From Kitasatospora terrestris (GTDB lineage: Bacteria; Actinomycetota; Actinomycetes; Streptomycetales; Streptomycetaceae), in assembly GCF_039542905.1 (NCBI RefSeq), contig NZ_BAABIS010000001.1:6324001-6388000 (forward strand): a DNA stretch of 64,000 bases, written 5' to 3'. Below the pieces are notes generated by a model, which was not told the origin of the DNA, made no database searches, and worked only from the letters and a program-made list of their open reading frames with translations. Positions 51,793 to 60,685 of the stretch are shown piece by piece (the first letter of the stretch is position 1; each line of letters begins with the position of its first letter). The position numbers were made by a program, and so were the translations under genes.

Positions 51793-52064
51793 TGCGTACC
51801 CACTCCTTCCGGGGTCTGGTGCTGGTCGTCCTCGCCCTCGGCGAGAACGCTGACCTGGACCGAGATCCGGGTGGCGCCGGCGTCCAGGGTCTCCCGCAGC
51901 AGGCGGGTGACCGCGGCCAGTGCCTGCTCGGCCTCGCCCTCCGCGCTGGTGCCGAACGGGCCCACGGAGACCGCGAGGCCCGCCTCGTCCACGGCGCGGC
52001 GCGCGGCCTTGGCGTGGTCCGGGAAGCTGTCCAGCTCGAACGGCTCTGTCGTGAACTCAACCAT
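51789..52064 (-). CDS. Thiamine-binding-like (MTH1187/YkoF, DUF77) protein
   Basis: 91 residues from ATG 52064 (AGGTG 6 nt upstream). Ferredoxin-like fold pattern VEFTTEPFELDSFPDHAKAARRAV and LRETLDAGATRISVQVSVL match the MTH1187/YkoF superfamily, which binds thiamine or related heterocycles. It overlaps the HTH gene by ATGA. The ligand here may be a purine-derived metabolite, but that is speculation. It is divergent from the hydroxypyruvate isomerase gene. Confidence 0.65.
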   Translation of the reverse strand: MVEFTTEPFELDSFPDHAKAARRAVDEAGLAVSVGPFGTSAEGEAEQALAAVTRLLRETLDAGATRISVQVSVLAEGEDDQHQTPEGVGTQ

Positions 52065-52145
52065 CAATCGCACCTGCTCACTGTAGCGAGGGCGCTGGTC
52101 GATCAAACAGTCGACCGGGGGTCTGGCCGGAAGGCTTCGGCGGCT

Positions 52146-52197
52146 TCAACAAATTGTTGCGAGGCGCTTGACACTCCGTCCGGGGGCAGGACAAGCT
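52146..52197 (+). promoter_or_regulatory. Promoter and operator of the hyi-gxr transcript
   Basis: -35 TTGACA (52168-52173) with 18-bp spacing to CAAGCT (52192-52197). TCAAC-AAATT-GTTGC (52146-52160, one mismatch to the shared repeat) ends 7 bp upstream of the -35. Confidence 0.6.
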
Positions 52198-52217
52198 TCC
52201 ACCAGGCAAAATCGCTC

Positions 52218-52232
52218 TTCCGAATCGTGGAA
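52218..52232. promoter_or_regulatory. TTCCG-type palindrome in the hyi leader
   Basis: TTCCG-AATCG-TGGAA, nearly identical to TTCTG-TATCG-CGGAA in the aceB promoter. It lies about 26 bp before the hyi start, in or just upstream of the leader. Confidence 0.5.
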
Positions 52233-52257
52233 GTTGCGGATAGGAAGAGAGCGAGAG

Positions 52258-53103
52258 GTGACCGACGTGACCGCTGCGGCCAAGCACAGCTTCACGATCA
52301 ACCTGTCCATCCTGTTCACCGAGCTTCCGCTCCTGGAGCGCCCGGCCGCCGCGGCCGCCGCCGGCTTCACCGCCGCCGAGCTGTGGTGGCCCTTCGGTGA
52401 GGACCACACCCCGTCGCAGGCCGAGCTGGACGAGCTCCGCAAGGCCTTCACCGACGCGGGCGTGCAGCTCACCGGCATCAACTTCGTCGACGACCTCACC
52501 AAGGGCGCCCGCGGCACCGTCTCACTGCCCGCCGAGCGCGAGCGCTTCCGCGAGAACATCCCGGTCACCGTGGGCCTCGCCGAGTCGCTCGGCACCAAGG
52601 CGGTCAACGCCCTGTACGGCAACCGGGTGGCCGGCGTCGACCCGGCCGTGCAGGACGAGCTGGCGCTGGAGAACCTCGCGCTCGCCGCCCGGGCCGCCCA
52701 CGCGGTCGGCGCCGTCCTGCTGGTCGAGGCCCTCAACGGGGCCGAGTCCCCGGACTACCCGCTGGTCAGCGCGGAGGCCGCGGTCGCGGTGGTGGACAAG
52801 GTCAACGCCGCCACCGGCCTCGGCAACGCCAAGTTCCTCTGCGACCTCTACCACCTGGCGCGCAACGGCGAGGACCTCGCCGCGGTGATCGACGCCTACG
52901 CCGACCGCTTCGGCCACGTGCAGATCGCCGACGTCCCGGCCCGCAACGAGCCCGGCACCGGCGGGCTGGACTTCGAGGACCTCTTCGCCCGCCTCTCGGC
53001 CGCCGGTTACACCGGCCGGATCGGCCTCGAGTACAAGCCGTCGAACGGCGTCAGCGCCGACAGCTTCGGGTGGCTCCCGCGCGAGCTGCGCGCCGCCAAG
53101 TAA
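52258..53103 (+). CDS. hyi: Hydroxypyruvate isomerase
   Basis: 281 residues from GTG 52258 (a GTG at 52267 is an alternative). A xylose-isomerase-like TIM barrel: SILFTELPLLERPAAAAAAGF, NFVDDLTKGARG, VEALNGAESPDYPL, and CDLYHLARNGEDLAAVIDAYADRFGHVQIADVP with IGLEYKPSNG at the end. It interconverts hydroxypyruvate and tartronate semialdehyde, linking glyoxylate-derived carbon to glycerate. Followed after 31 bp by the reductase; likely one transcript. Confidence 0.92.
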   Translation: MTDVTAAAKHSFTINLSILFTELPLLERPAAAAAAGFTAAELWWPFGEDHTPSQAELDELRKAFTDAGVQLTGINFVDDLTKGARGTVSLPAERERFRENIPVTVGLAESLGTKAVNALYGNRVAGVDPAVQDELALENLALAARAAHAVGAVLLVEALNGAESPDYPLVSAEAAVAVVDKVNAATGLGNAKFLCDLYHLARNGEDLAAVIDAYADRFGHVQIADVPARNEPGTGGLDFEDLFARLSAAGYTGRIGLEYKPSNGVSADSFGWLPRELRAAK

Positions 53104-53134
53104 CTCCCTCCCCGCTTAGTTAAGGATCACCGCG

Positions 53135-54022
53135 ATGAGCCGCAAGATCGCTTTCATCGGCCTCGGCATCATGGGCAAGCCCATGGCCGTCAACCTGGTC
53201 AAGGCCGGCCACCACGTCACCGGCTTCAACCTGGAGCAGTCCGCCATCGACGCCCTGGTCGCGGCCGGCGGCCACGGCGCCACGTCGATCGCCGACGCGG
53301 TGAAGGACGCCGAGGTCGTGATCACCATGGTGCCCGCCGACCCGCACGTGGAGCAGGTCATCCTCGGCGAGGGCGGTGTGCTGGAGAACGTGAAGCCGGG
53401 CACCCTCGTGGTCGACATGTCCAGCATCACCCCGCAGACCTCGCAGAAGGTCGCCGCCGCGGCCGCCCCCAAGGGCGTGCGCACCCTGGACGCCCCGGTC
53501 TCCGGCGGCGAGGCCGGCGCGATCGAGGCCGTCCTGTCGATCATGGTGGGCGGCGAGGCCGCCGACTTCGCCGAGGCCAAGCCGCTGCTCGACGCGCTCG
53601 GCACCACGGTGATCCACGTCGGCCCGTCCGGCGCCGGCCAGACCGTGAAGGCCGCCAACCAGCTGATCGTCGCGGTCAACATCCAGGTGCTCGCCGAGGC
53701 CGTGGTGTTCCTCGAGAACGCCGGCGTGGACCTCGCCGCCGCCCTGGACGTGCTCGGCGGCGGCCTGGCCGGCTCGACCGTGCTGAACCGCAAGAAGGGC
53801 AACATGCTGAACCGCGAGTTCGCTCCCGGCTTCCGCATCGACCTGCACCACAAGGACATGGGCATCGTCACCGACGCCGCCCGCGCCGTGGGTGCCGCCC
53901 TGCCGCTCGGCGCCGTGGTGGCCCAGCTGGTCGCCTCCGCCCGCGCCAACGGCGACGGCTCGCTCGACCACTCCGCGCTGCTGCGCGGCGTCGAGCGCCT
54001 GTCCGGCCGCGAGGTCAAGTAA
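53135..54022 (+). CDS. 2-Hydroxy-3-oxopropionate (tartronate semialdehyde) reductase
   Basis: 295 residues. The NAD(P) dinucleotide fold is IAFIGLGIMGKPMAVNLVKAGH at the start; DAPVSGGEAGA and the catalytic lysine in GAGQTVKAANQLI are the beta-hydroxyacid dehydrogenase marks. It reduces tartronate semialdehyde to D-glycerate. It follows hyi and is separated from glycerate kinase by a long structured intergenic element, which suggests different expression levels for the kinase. Confidence 0.93.
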   Translation: MSRKIAFIGLGIMGKPMAVNLVKAGHHVTGFNLEQSAIDALVAAGGHGATSIADAVKDAEVVITMVPADPHVEQVILGEGGVLENVKPGTLVVDMSSITPQTSQKVAAAAAPKGVRTLDAPVSGGEAGAIEAVLSIMVGGEAADFAEAKPLLDALGTTVIHVGPSGAGQTVKAANQLIVAVNIQVLAEAVVFLENAGVDLAAALDVLGGGLAGSTVLNRKKGNMLNREFAPGFRIDLHHKDMGIVTDAARAVGAALPLGAVVAQLVASARANGDGSLDHSALLRGVERLSGREVK

Positions 54023-54028
54023 CAAGCT

Positions 54029-54149
54029 CCCCCTGGTGGCGTGTACCTGTCCGGTCGTGCCCGCGCCACCAGGGGGCTCGAGTCCCCCTCCCTGCCGAGG
54101 GGAGCCCCTCGTACGTCGGAAGCGGGACGAGGGGAACGGCAGGGAGGGG
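54029..54149 (+). other. Structured intergenic element: two stacked hairpins
   Basis: First hairpin: 13-bp perfect stem (54029-54041 with 54064-54076). Second: outer 13-bp stem (54085-54097 with 54137-54149) enclosing an 8-bp stem (54105-54112 with 54127-54134). It probably terminates or attenuates transcription between the reductase and glycerate kinase, or stabilises the upstream mRNA. Confidence 0.75.
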
Positions 54150-54199
54150 CACCACCCGCCCCACCGGCCCCGCGAAGCAGCAAGAAAGGCGCACGTCTC

Positions 54200-55342
54200 A
54201 TGACCGACACCCCCACGCAGGGCCATGTGGTCGTTGCTCCCGACAAGTTCAAGGGGACGCTGGAGGGCGCCGAGGTCGCCGCGCGGATCGCCGCCGGCAT
54301 CCGGCGCGCCGCGCCCGGCGCGGAGGTCCGGGAACTGCCCGTCGCCGACGGCGGCGAGGGCACCCTCGCGGCGGCGCTCGCCGCGGGCTTCACCCGCGTC
54401 CCGGTCAAGGTCGCCGGCCCCACCGGCCTCCCGGTGGACGCCGCCATCGCGCTGCGCGAGGACACCGCCGTGGTCGAGCTCGCCCAGGCCTCCGGCCTGG
54501 CCCGGCTCCCCGGCGGACGCACCGCCCCGCTCGCGGCCGGCTCGTACGGCGTCGGCCAGCTGATCGCCAAGGCGGTCAGGCTCGGCGCCACCCGGATCGT
54601 GCTCGGCCTCGGCGGCAGCGCGTGCACCGACGGCGGCGCGGGCATGGTCCAGGCGCTCGGCGCCGGCCTGTACGACTCCGACGGCACCGAACTCGCCCCC
54701 GGTGGGGCGGCCCTGCGCCGCCTGGACCGGATCGACCTCGGCCCGCTCGCCGACGGTCTCGGCGGGGTGCGGATCGTGGTGGCCTGCGACGTGGACAACC
54801 CGCTGCTCGGCACCCGCGGCGCCACCGCCGTCTACGGACCGCAGAAGGGCGCCGGCCCCGAGGACCTGCTGGTCCTGGAGGGGGGCCTGACCCGCTGGGC
54901 CGACGCGGTGCACGCGGCGACCGGCCAGGACTACCGCAACGCCCCCGGCGCCGGGGCGGCAGGAGGCGTCGGCTTCGCCGCGCTGGCCCTGCTGGGCGCC
55001 ACCATGCGACCCGGCATCGAGCTGCTGCTCGAACTGCTGGGTTTCGACGAGGCTGTGCGTGGGGCGCGTCTCGTCGTGACCGGCGAGGGGTGCCTGGACG
55101 CGCAGACGCTCCACGGCAAGGCCCCCGCCGGCGTCGCCGCGGCGGCCACCCGGGCGGGGGTTCGGGTGGCCGCAGTGGCGGGGAGGCTGGAGCTGTCGGA
55201 GGACGAGTGGCGCACGGCGGGCTTCACCGCGGCGCTCGCGCTCACCGATCTGGCCGAGCAGCCGGGCGATTCGATGACCAGGGCAGCCGAGTTGGCAGAG
55301 GTCGCGGGGGAGCGGCTGGCGGCCGAGCTGCTGGTGCGTTGA
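54200..55342 (+). CDS. Glycerate kinase (GarK/GlxK type)
   Basis: 380 residues from ATG 54200. VVVAPDKFKGTLEGAEVAA at the start, LPVADGGEGTLAA and the motif LGLGGSACTDGGAGMVQALGA, with GEGCLDAQTLHGKAP near the C-terminus, define the GK type-1 glycerate 2/3-kinase family. It phosphorylates glycerate made by the preceding enzymes so that carbon enters glycolysis. AAAGG ribosome site; the upstream leader holds the strong hairpins described separately. Confidence 0.92.
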   Translation: MTDTPTQGHVVVAPDKFKGTLEGAEVAARIAAGIRRAAPGAEVRELPVADGGEGTLAAALAAGFTRVPVKVAGPTGLPVDAAIALREDTAVVELAQASGLARLPGGRTAPLAAGSYGVGQLIAKAVRLGATRIVLGLGGSACTDGGAGMVQALGAGLYDSDGTELAPGGAALRRLDRIDLGPLADGLGGVRIVVACDVDNPLLGTRGATAVYGPQKGAGPEDLLVLEGGLTRWADAVHAATGQDYRNAPGAGAAGGVGFAALALLGATMRPGIELLLELLGFDEAVRGARLVVTGEGCLDAQTLHGKAPAGVAAAATRAGVRVAAVAGRLELSEDEWRTAGFTAALALTDLAEQPGDSMTRAAELAEVAGERLAAELLVR

Positions 55343-55371
55343 GGCCGCCCGGCCGCTTGTGGATTCCTACA

Positions 55372-55401
55372 TTGACGTTTTGTTGAAGGCGGGCCTAGGC
55401 T
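55372..55401 (+). promoter_or_regulatory. Promoter and degenerate operator of the allantoinase operon
   Basis: -35 TTGACG (55372-55377), 18-bp spacer, -10 TAGGCT (55396-55401). The shared repeat is present with two changes in its left arm: TTGAC-GTTTT-GTTGA (55372-55386), again overlapping the -35. Confidence 0.6.
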
Positions 55402-55451
55402 CCGAGCAATCCTTCGGCACACCCCGCATCCTTGAGTTCGGAGGTCCCCTC

Positions 55452-56807
55452 ATGCCCATCGGCGACACCGCGGTCATCCGCTCCCGCCGGGTGGTCCTGC
55501 CGGACGGCGAGCGTCCCGCCGATGTGCTGGTCCGGGGCGGGCGGATCGAGCAGATCGCCGCCCACGGCTCGCTGCTGGCCGGCGACCGCCACCTGACCGA
55601 CCTCGGCGACACCGTCCTGCTGCCCGGTCTGGTCGACACCCACGTGCACGTCAACGAACCCGGCCGGACCGAGTGGGAGGGCTTCGCCACCGCCACCCGG
55701 GCCGCCGCCGCCGGCGGCGTCACCACGATCATCGACATGCCGCTCAACTCCGTCCCGCCGACCACCACGGTCGACGGACTGGAGGCCAAGCGGAAAACCG
55801 CCGAGGGCCAGGCCTGGGTCGACCTCGGCTTCTGGGGCGGCGCCGTCCCCGGCAACACCGGAGACCTCGAACCGCTGCACCGCGCGGGCGTGTTCGGCTT
55901 CAAGTCCTTCCTGGCGCCGTCCGGCGTGGACGAGTTCCCGCACCTGGCGACCGCGCGGGACCTGGAGTCCGCGCTCGCCGAGCAGGCCCGGATCGGCGCG
56001 CTCGCCATCATCCACGCCGAGGACCCGGCCGTCCTGGAGGCCGCCCCGCAGGTCCCCGGCACGCACTACCGCGACTTCCTCAACTCCCGCCCGGACGACG
56101 CCGAGGCCGCCGCCGTCGCGCACCTGCTCGACACCGCCCGCCGGACCGGCGCCCGGGTGCACATCCTGCACGTCTCCTCCGCCGCCGTCCTGCCGCTGCT
56201 GCGCCAGGCCCGCGCGGACGGCGTCCGGGTGACCGCCGAGACCTGCCCGCACTACCTCACCCTCGCGGCCGAGGAGGTGCCGGACGGCGACACCGCCTTC
56301 AAGTGCTGCCCGCCGATCCGCGACGAGTCCAACCGCGACCTGCTCTGGCAGGCCCTCGCGGACGGCGAGTTCGTCGCCGTGGTCTCCGACCACTCGCCGT
56401 CCACCCCGGACCTGAAGCTGCTCCGGCGCTACGGCGGCAGCGGCGACTTCGCCGCCGCCTGGGGCGGCATCGCCTCCCTGCAGCTCGGCCTGCCGGCGAT
56501 CTGGACCGAGGCCCGCCGCCGCGGCCACGACCTGACCGACGTGGTCCGCTGGATGTCCTCCGGCCCGGCCTCGCTGGTCGGCCTCACCGGCACCAAGGGC
56601 GCCATCGCCGTCGGCAACGACGCCGACCTGGTGGCCTTCGACCCGGACGCGGAGTTCGCGGTGCACGCCGAGGAGCTGCACCACAAGAACCCGGTCACCC
56701 CGTACGCCGGCCGCACCCTGACCGGCGTGGTCCGCACCACCTGGCTGCGCGGCCGCGTCGTCGACACCGACGCCGAGCCGTTCGGCCGTCAGATCACCCG
56801 TTCTTAA
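55452..56807 (+). CDS. allB: Allantoinase
   Basis: 451 residues from ATG 55452, with GGAGGT 8 nt upstream. Metal-binding and catalytic blocks of the cyclic amidohydrolase fold: DTHVHVNEPGRTEWEGF, GFKSFLAPSG with the lysine expected to be carbamylated, IIHAEDP, HILHVSSAAV and VSDHSPS. Opens allantoin to allantoate. It is followed 10 bp later by allantoicase in the same direction. Regulated from the promoter with the shared inverted repeat. Confidence 0.95.
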   Translation: MPIGDTAVIRSRRVVLPDGERPADVLVRGGRIEQIAAHGSLLAGDRHLTDLGDTVLLPGLVDTHVHVNEPGRTEWEGFATATRAAAAGGVTTIIDMPLNSVPPTTTVDGLEAKRKTAEGQAWVDLGFWGGAVPGNTGDLEPLHRAGVFGFKSFLAPSGVDEFPHLATARDLESALAEQARIGALAIIHAEDPAVLEAAPQVPGTHYRDFLNSRPDDAEAAAVAHLLDTARRTGARVHILHVSSAAVLPLLRQARADGVRVTAETCPHYLTLAAEEVPDGDTAFKCCPPIRDESNRDLLWQALADGEFVAVVSDHSPSTPDLKLLRRYGGSGDFAAAWGGIASLQLGLPAIWTEARRRGHDLTDVVRWMSSGPASLVGLTGTKGAIAVGNDADLVAFDPDAEFAVHAEELHHKNPVTPYAGRTLTGVVRTTWLRGRVVDTDAEPFGRQITRS

Positions 56808-56817
56808 GGAGACTTCG

Positions 56818-58074
56818 TTGAGCACCCCGAGCGCTCCGTTCACCGAGCTGGTCAACCTGGCCTCCCGCCTGCTGGGCGCGGGCGTCGTCGGCACCAACGA
56901 GGACACCTTCGCGGACGCCGAGAACCTGCTGGTCGCCAAGCCGGCGGAGTTCCGCGCCCACACCTTCGGCCACAAGGGCCAGATCATGGACGGCTGGGAG
57001 TCCCGCCGCCGCCGCGGCGCCTGTGCCGAGCAGCCGCACCCCACCGACGAGGACCACGACTGGGCGATCGTCCGGCTCGGCGCGGCCGGCGTGATCCGCG
57101 GCGTGGTGGTCGACACCGCGCACTTCACCGGCAACTACCCGGAGACCGGATCCGTCCAGGGCGCCTCGATCCCCGGCCACCCCTCGCCCGCCGAGGTCGA
57201 GGCCGCCGAGTGGACCGACCTGGTGCCGCGCACCGCCCTCCGGGGCAACACCGCCCACGAGTTCGCGGTCGACAACGAGACCCGGTTCACCCACGTCCGC
57301 CTCAACATCTGGCCGGACGGCGGCGTCGCCCGCCTGCGGGTGCACGGCGAGGTCCGCCCCGACCCGCGCGAGCTCGACGGCCTCAGCTTCGACCTCGCCG
57401 CGCAGGAGTACGGCGGCGTCGCCGAGGCCGCCTCGGACCGCTACTTCTCCTCCCCGCACAACCTGAACGCTCCCGGCCGCGCCACCGTCATGGGCGAGGG
57501 CTGGGAGACCCGGCGCCGGCGCGACAAGGCCAACGACTGGGTACAGATCGCCCTGGCCGGGGGCGGCGAGGTCCTGGCCGCCGAGGTGGACACCACCCAC
57601 TTCGTCGCCAACGCCCCCGGCTGGGCCGACCTGGTCGGCTACGACGCTGGTGCCGGCGGCGACCCCTCCGCCGACCCGGACGGCTGGTTCGAGCTCCTGC
57701 CCCGCACCCGCCTGCAGCCCGACACCCGCCACCGCTTCCGGCTGAACGCCGACCGCCCGGCCACCCACGTCCGGATCAACGTCTACCCGGACGGCGGCCT
57801 GGCCCGCCTGCGCCTCACCGGCAGGCTCACCGAGGCCGGCCGCGCCGCGCTCGCGCTGCGCTGGTTCAACGCGCTCCCGGCCGCCGAGGCCGACGCCGCC
57901 CTCGCCGAGGCCGGTCTGACCGCGGCCGAGGCCACCGCCCTCACCGCCGCCCGCCCGCTCGCGGACGCCGCCGCGACCACCGCCGCCGTCGCCGCCCTCC
58001 AGCCCACCGACGGCCCCGACGGCGAGCACACCTCCCGCCGCCGCGCCGCGATCTGGCGCCTGCTCGGCATCTGA
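56818..58074 (+). CDS. alc: Allantoicase
   Basis: 418 residues from a TTG start at 56818, supported by TTAAGGAG placed 6 nt before it. Two tandem allantoicase (galactose-binding-like) domains are visible: GWESRRRRGACAEQ with HFTGNYPE, and GWETRRRRDKANDW with THFVANAPGW. It hydrolyses allantoate to ureidoglycolate and urea. Unlike many bacteria that use allantoate amidohydrolase, this pathway releases urea, which then needs a urease or other outlet not found in the window. Confidence 0.93.
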   Translation: MSTPSAPFTELVNLASRLLGAGVVGTNEDTFADAENLLVAKPAEFRAHTFGHKGQIMDGWESRRRRGACAEQPHPTDEDHDWAIVRLGAAGVIRGVVVDTAHFTGNYPETGSVQGASIPGHPSPAEVEAAEWTDLVPRTALRGNTAHEFAVDNETRFTHVRLNIWPDGGVARLRVHGEVRPDPRELDGLSFDLAAQEYGGVAEAASDRYFSSPHNLNAPGRATVMGEGWETRRRRDKANDWVQIALAGGGEVLAAEVDTTHFVANAPGWADLVGYDAGAGGDPSADPDGWFELLPRTRLQPDTRHRFRLNADRPATHVRINVYPDGGLARLRLTGRLTEAGRAALALRWFNALPAAEADAALAEAGLTAAEATALTAARPLADAAATTAAVAALQPTDGPDGEHTSRRRAAIWRLLGI

Positions 58075-58219
58075 GCCCGGACCGGAAGCGCGCCCGGGGG
58101 CGCCATGCCCCCGCCCGTCAGCGGCTCCGCCGCGGAGCGCGCCCAGCCCACCACGGCCCGCAGCCGAACCCGCTCGCTCGGCTGCTGCCGCCCGTCTGTC
58201 CCGCACTGAAGGATCGCTC

Positions 58220-59680
58220 ATGCCCAAGACCCTGACCACCGAGTCCGGCGCGCCCGTCGCCGACAACCAGAACTCCGCCTCGGCCGGCGAGTACGGCCCG
58301 CTGCTGATCCAGGACCAGCAGCTGCTGGAGAAGCTCGCCCGCTTCAACCGCGAGCGGATCCCGGAGCGCGTCGTGCACGCCCGCGGCTCCGGCGCGTACG
58401 GCTACTTCGAGGTCACCGACGAGGTCTCGCAGTACACCAAGGCGGCCTTCCTGGGCGAGGTCGGCAAGCGCACCGAGCTGTTCCTGCGCTTCTCCACCGT
58501 GGCCGGCGCCCTGGGCTCCTCGGACGCGGTGCGCGACCCGCGCGGCTTCGCGGTGAAGTTCTACACCGAGGAGGGCAACTACGACCTCGTCGGCAACAAC
58601 ACCCCGGTGTTCTTCATCAAGGACCCGATCAAGTTCCCGGACTTCATCCACTCGCAGAAGCGCGACCCGTACACGGGCGTCCAGGAGGCCGACAACGTCT
58701 GGGACTTCTGGGCCCACTCGCCGGCCTCCACCCACCAGATCACCTGGCTGTTCGGCGACCGCGGCATCCCCGCGTCCTACCGCCACATGAACGGCTACGG
58801 CTCGCACACCTACCAGTGGGTCAACGAGCAGGGCGACGCGTTCTGGGTGAAGTACCACTTCAAGACCAACCAGGGCATCCGCTCGCTGGACGGCACCCAG
58901 TCCGCCGAGGTGCTCGGCGCCGACGCCGACTCGCACCAGCGCGACCTGCACCAGGCGATCGAGCGCGGCGTGTTCCCGTCCTGGACCCTGTACGTGCAGC
59001 TGATGCCGGTCGCCGAGGCGGCGGACTACCGCTTCAACCCGTTCGACCTGACCAAGGTCTGGCCGCACGCGGACTACCCGCTGATCAAGGTCGGCCGCCT
59101 GGTGCTGAACAAGAACCCGGAGAACGTGTTCGCCGAGGTCGAGCAGTCGGCCTTCTCGCCGAACAACTTCGTGCCCGGCATCGGCCCGTCCCCGGACAAG
59201 ATGCTCCAGGGCCGGCTGTTCGCCTACGCGGACGCCCAGCGCTACCGCCTCGGCGTCAACCACACCCAGCTGCCGGTGAACGCGCCGCGCGCCACCGAGG
59301 CCGCCAACTACGGCCAGGACGGCTTCAACGCGCTCAACCGGAACGGCCGCAACAAGAACTACGAGCCCAACTCGTACGACGGCCCGGCGCAGACCGACGA
59401 CGCTCTCGCCGCTCCGTCCGCCGTCGCGGGCTTCACCGGTACCTACACCACGCCGCTGCACTCCAAGGACGACGACTTCATCCAGGCCGGCGAGCTCTAC
59501 CGCCTGATGTCCGAGGCCGAGAAGGGCCGTCTGATCGGCAACATCGCCGGCTTCCTCGCCCAGGTCACCCGCGAGGACGTCATCGAGAAGAACCTGGCGC
59601 ACTTCCGTGCCGCCGACGAGGAGTACGGCGCCCGGCTGACCGCCGCCGTCGCCAAGCTCCGTGCGGGCGACGACAACTGA
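58220..59680 (+). CDS. Monofunctional haem catalase
   Basis: 486 residues, clade-3-like size. RVVHARGSGAYGYF with the distal histidine, FSTVAGALGSSDAVRDPRGFAVKFYTEEGNYDLVGNNTPVFFI, and the haem-ligand block RLFAYADAQRYRLG. Decomposes H2O2, which uricase generates in the same region; catalase genes next to urate genes are known in streptomycetes. Followed by a double terminator. The leader (58075-58219) has only a weak short hairpin. Confidence 0.95.
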   Translation: MPKTLTTESGAPVADNQNSASAGEYGPLLIQDQQLLEKLARFNRERIPERVVHARGSGAYGYFEVTDEVSQYTKAAFLGEVGKRTELFLRFSTVAGALGSSDAVRDPRGFAVKFYTEEGNYDLVGNNTPVFFIKDPIKFPDFIHSQKRDPYTGVQEADNVWDFWAHSPASTHQITWLFGDRGIPASYRHMNGYGSHTYQWVNEQGDAFWVKYHFKTNQGIRSLDGTQSAEVLGADADSHQRDLHQAIERGVFPSWTLYVQLMPVAEAADYRFNPFDLTKVWPHADYPLIKVGRLVLNKNPENVFAEVEQSAFSPNNFVPGIGPSPDKMLQGRLFAYADAQRYRLGVNHTQLPVNAPRATEAANYGQDGFNALNRNGRNKNYEPNSYDGPAQTDDALAAPSAVAGFTGTYTTPLHSKDDDFIQAGELYRLMSEAEKGRLIGNIAGFLAQVTREDVIEKNLAHFRAADEEYGARLTAAVAKLRAGDDN

Positions 59681-59712
59681 CCGTCACCCGACGCCGCGTG
59701 AACCGACCCTCA

Positions 59713-59779
59713 CCGGCCGCCGGGGCACGAAACCCGGCGGCCGGCGGGCCCCTCCCCCTGGGCAGTGGGGAGGGGCCCG
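59713..59779 (+). terminator. Tandem terminator after catalase
   Basis: Two adjacent perfect hairpins: 12-bp stem 59713-59724/59733-59744 and 13-bp stem 59745-59757/59767-59779. They begin 32 bp after the catalase stop. Confidence 0.85.
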
Positions 59780-59793
59780 TCGGCGTTCCCGGC

Positions 59794-59807
59794 CTGGCAT
59801 ATGCCAG
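59794..59807. promoter_or_regulatory. Perfect 14-bp palindrome upstream of the second IclR gene
   Basis: CTGGCATATGCCAG, about 97 bp before the regulator start, 14 bp beyond the terminators. A TAGGCT hexamer lies near 59863. The palindrome could be an autoregulatory site; unlike the shared TCAAC-N5-GTTGA repeat, it occurs once here. Confidence 0.45.
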
Positions 59808-59904
59808 TCAAGGGGGAGTGGCCACCTGCGGGGATATCCGGTACGGCCGGCGGGTGGCGTGGCTAGGCTGGAAGGATCGCTGGGCGAGACGGGAGGGCGA
59901 TGCC

Positions 59905-60684
59905 ATGTCGGCGCTGAGCCGGGACCAGCACGCCACCCTGGGCGGGGGCGGCACGGGCCCGTTCGGGGTGTTGCGGCGGGCACTTCGACTGTTGGAGGCG
60001 GTCGACCGGCGACCGGGCGGCGCGGCCCTCGCCGAGCTCGCGCGGGAGCTGTCGCTGCCGCAGACCGTGGTGCAGCGGATCGCCGAGGAGCTGGAGATGG
60101 AGGGCTACCTGGCGTTCGCGGACGGCGCCTGGGTGCCCGGCGGCGCGTTCGCCATGCTCGGGCAGCAGAGCCGGGAGCCGATGGTCCGCGCCCGGATGCA
60201 GCTCCGGCTCGCCGAACTGCGCGACGAGCTCGGTGCCGCCGTGTACTTCACCCGCTACCACGACGGCGAGCTGACCGTGGAAGCGGTTTCCGAGGCCGAC
60301 TACGCGCCCGCCGTCGAGGAGTGGGTGGACTTCCGGGCCACCGCCCACGCCAGCGCGATCGGCAAGTGCCTGCTCGGGCAGCTCGACCACGACGGCCGCC
60401 GCGACCACCTCTCCCGGCACCCGATCGCCCGGCTCACCTCCCGCACCATCACCGACACCGACCAGCTGATGCACCGTCTGGAGCGCCAGCCCGCCACCGT
60501 CCCAGTGCTCGACCTGCAGGAGTACGCGCTCGGCACGGTCTGCGCCGCCGTCCCGGTCAGCGCCGGCAGCACGGTCGGCTGCCTGGCCACCTCCCTGCCC
60601 GTCACCGAGTTGCACCGGCTGCGCTCCGCCGCCGAGCTGCTGGCCCTGCGGGCGGCGCCGCTGATGCTCGCGATGGCGGTGTGA
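59905..60684 (+). CDS. IclR-family regulator (second in this region)
   Basis: 259 residues from ATG 59905. N-terminal winged helix (GVLRRALRLLEAVDRRPGGAALAELARELSLPQTVVQRIAEELEMEG) and a C-terminal IclR ligand domain (ATAHASAIGKCLLGQLDHDGRRDHLSRHPIARLTSRTI). It is encoded alone, separated from catalase by two terminators. Relationship to the purine genes is unproved: it may regulate the neighbouring unknown membrane protein, or itself through the palindrome upstream. The effector is unknown. Confidence 0.85.
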   Translation: MSALSRDQHATLGGGGTGPFGVLRRALRLLEAVDRRPGGAALAELARELSLPQTVVQRIAEELEMEGYLAFADGAWVPGGAFAMLGQQSREPMVRARMQLRLAELRDELGAAVYFTRYHDGELTVEAVSEADYAPAVEEWVDFRATAHASAIGKCLLGQLDHDGRRDHLSRHPIARLTSRTITDTDQLMHRLERQPATVPVLDLQEYALGTVCAAVPVSAGSTVGCLATSLPVTELHRLRSAAELLALRAAPLMLAMAV

Positions 60685-60685
60685 C

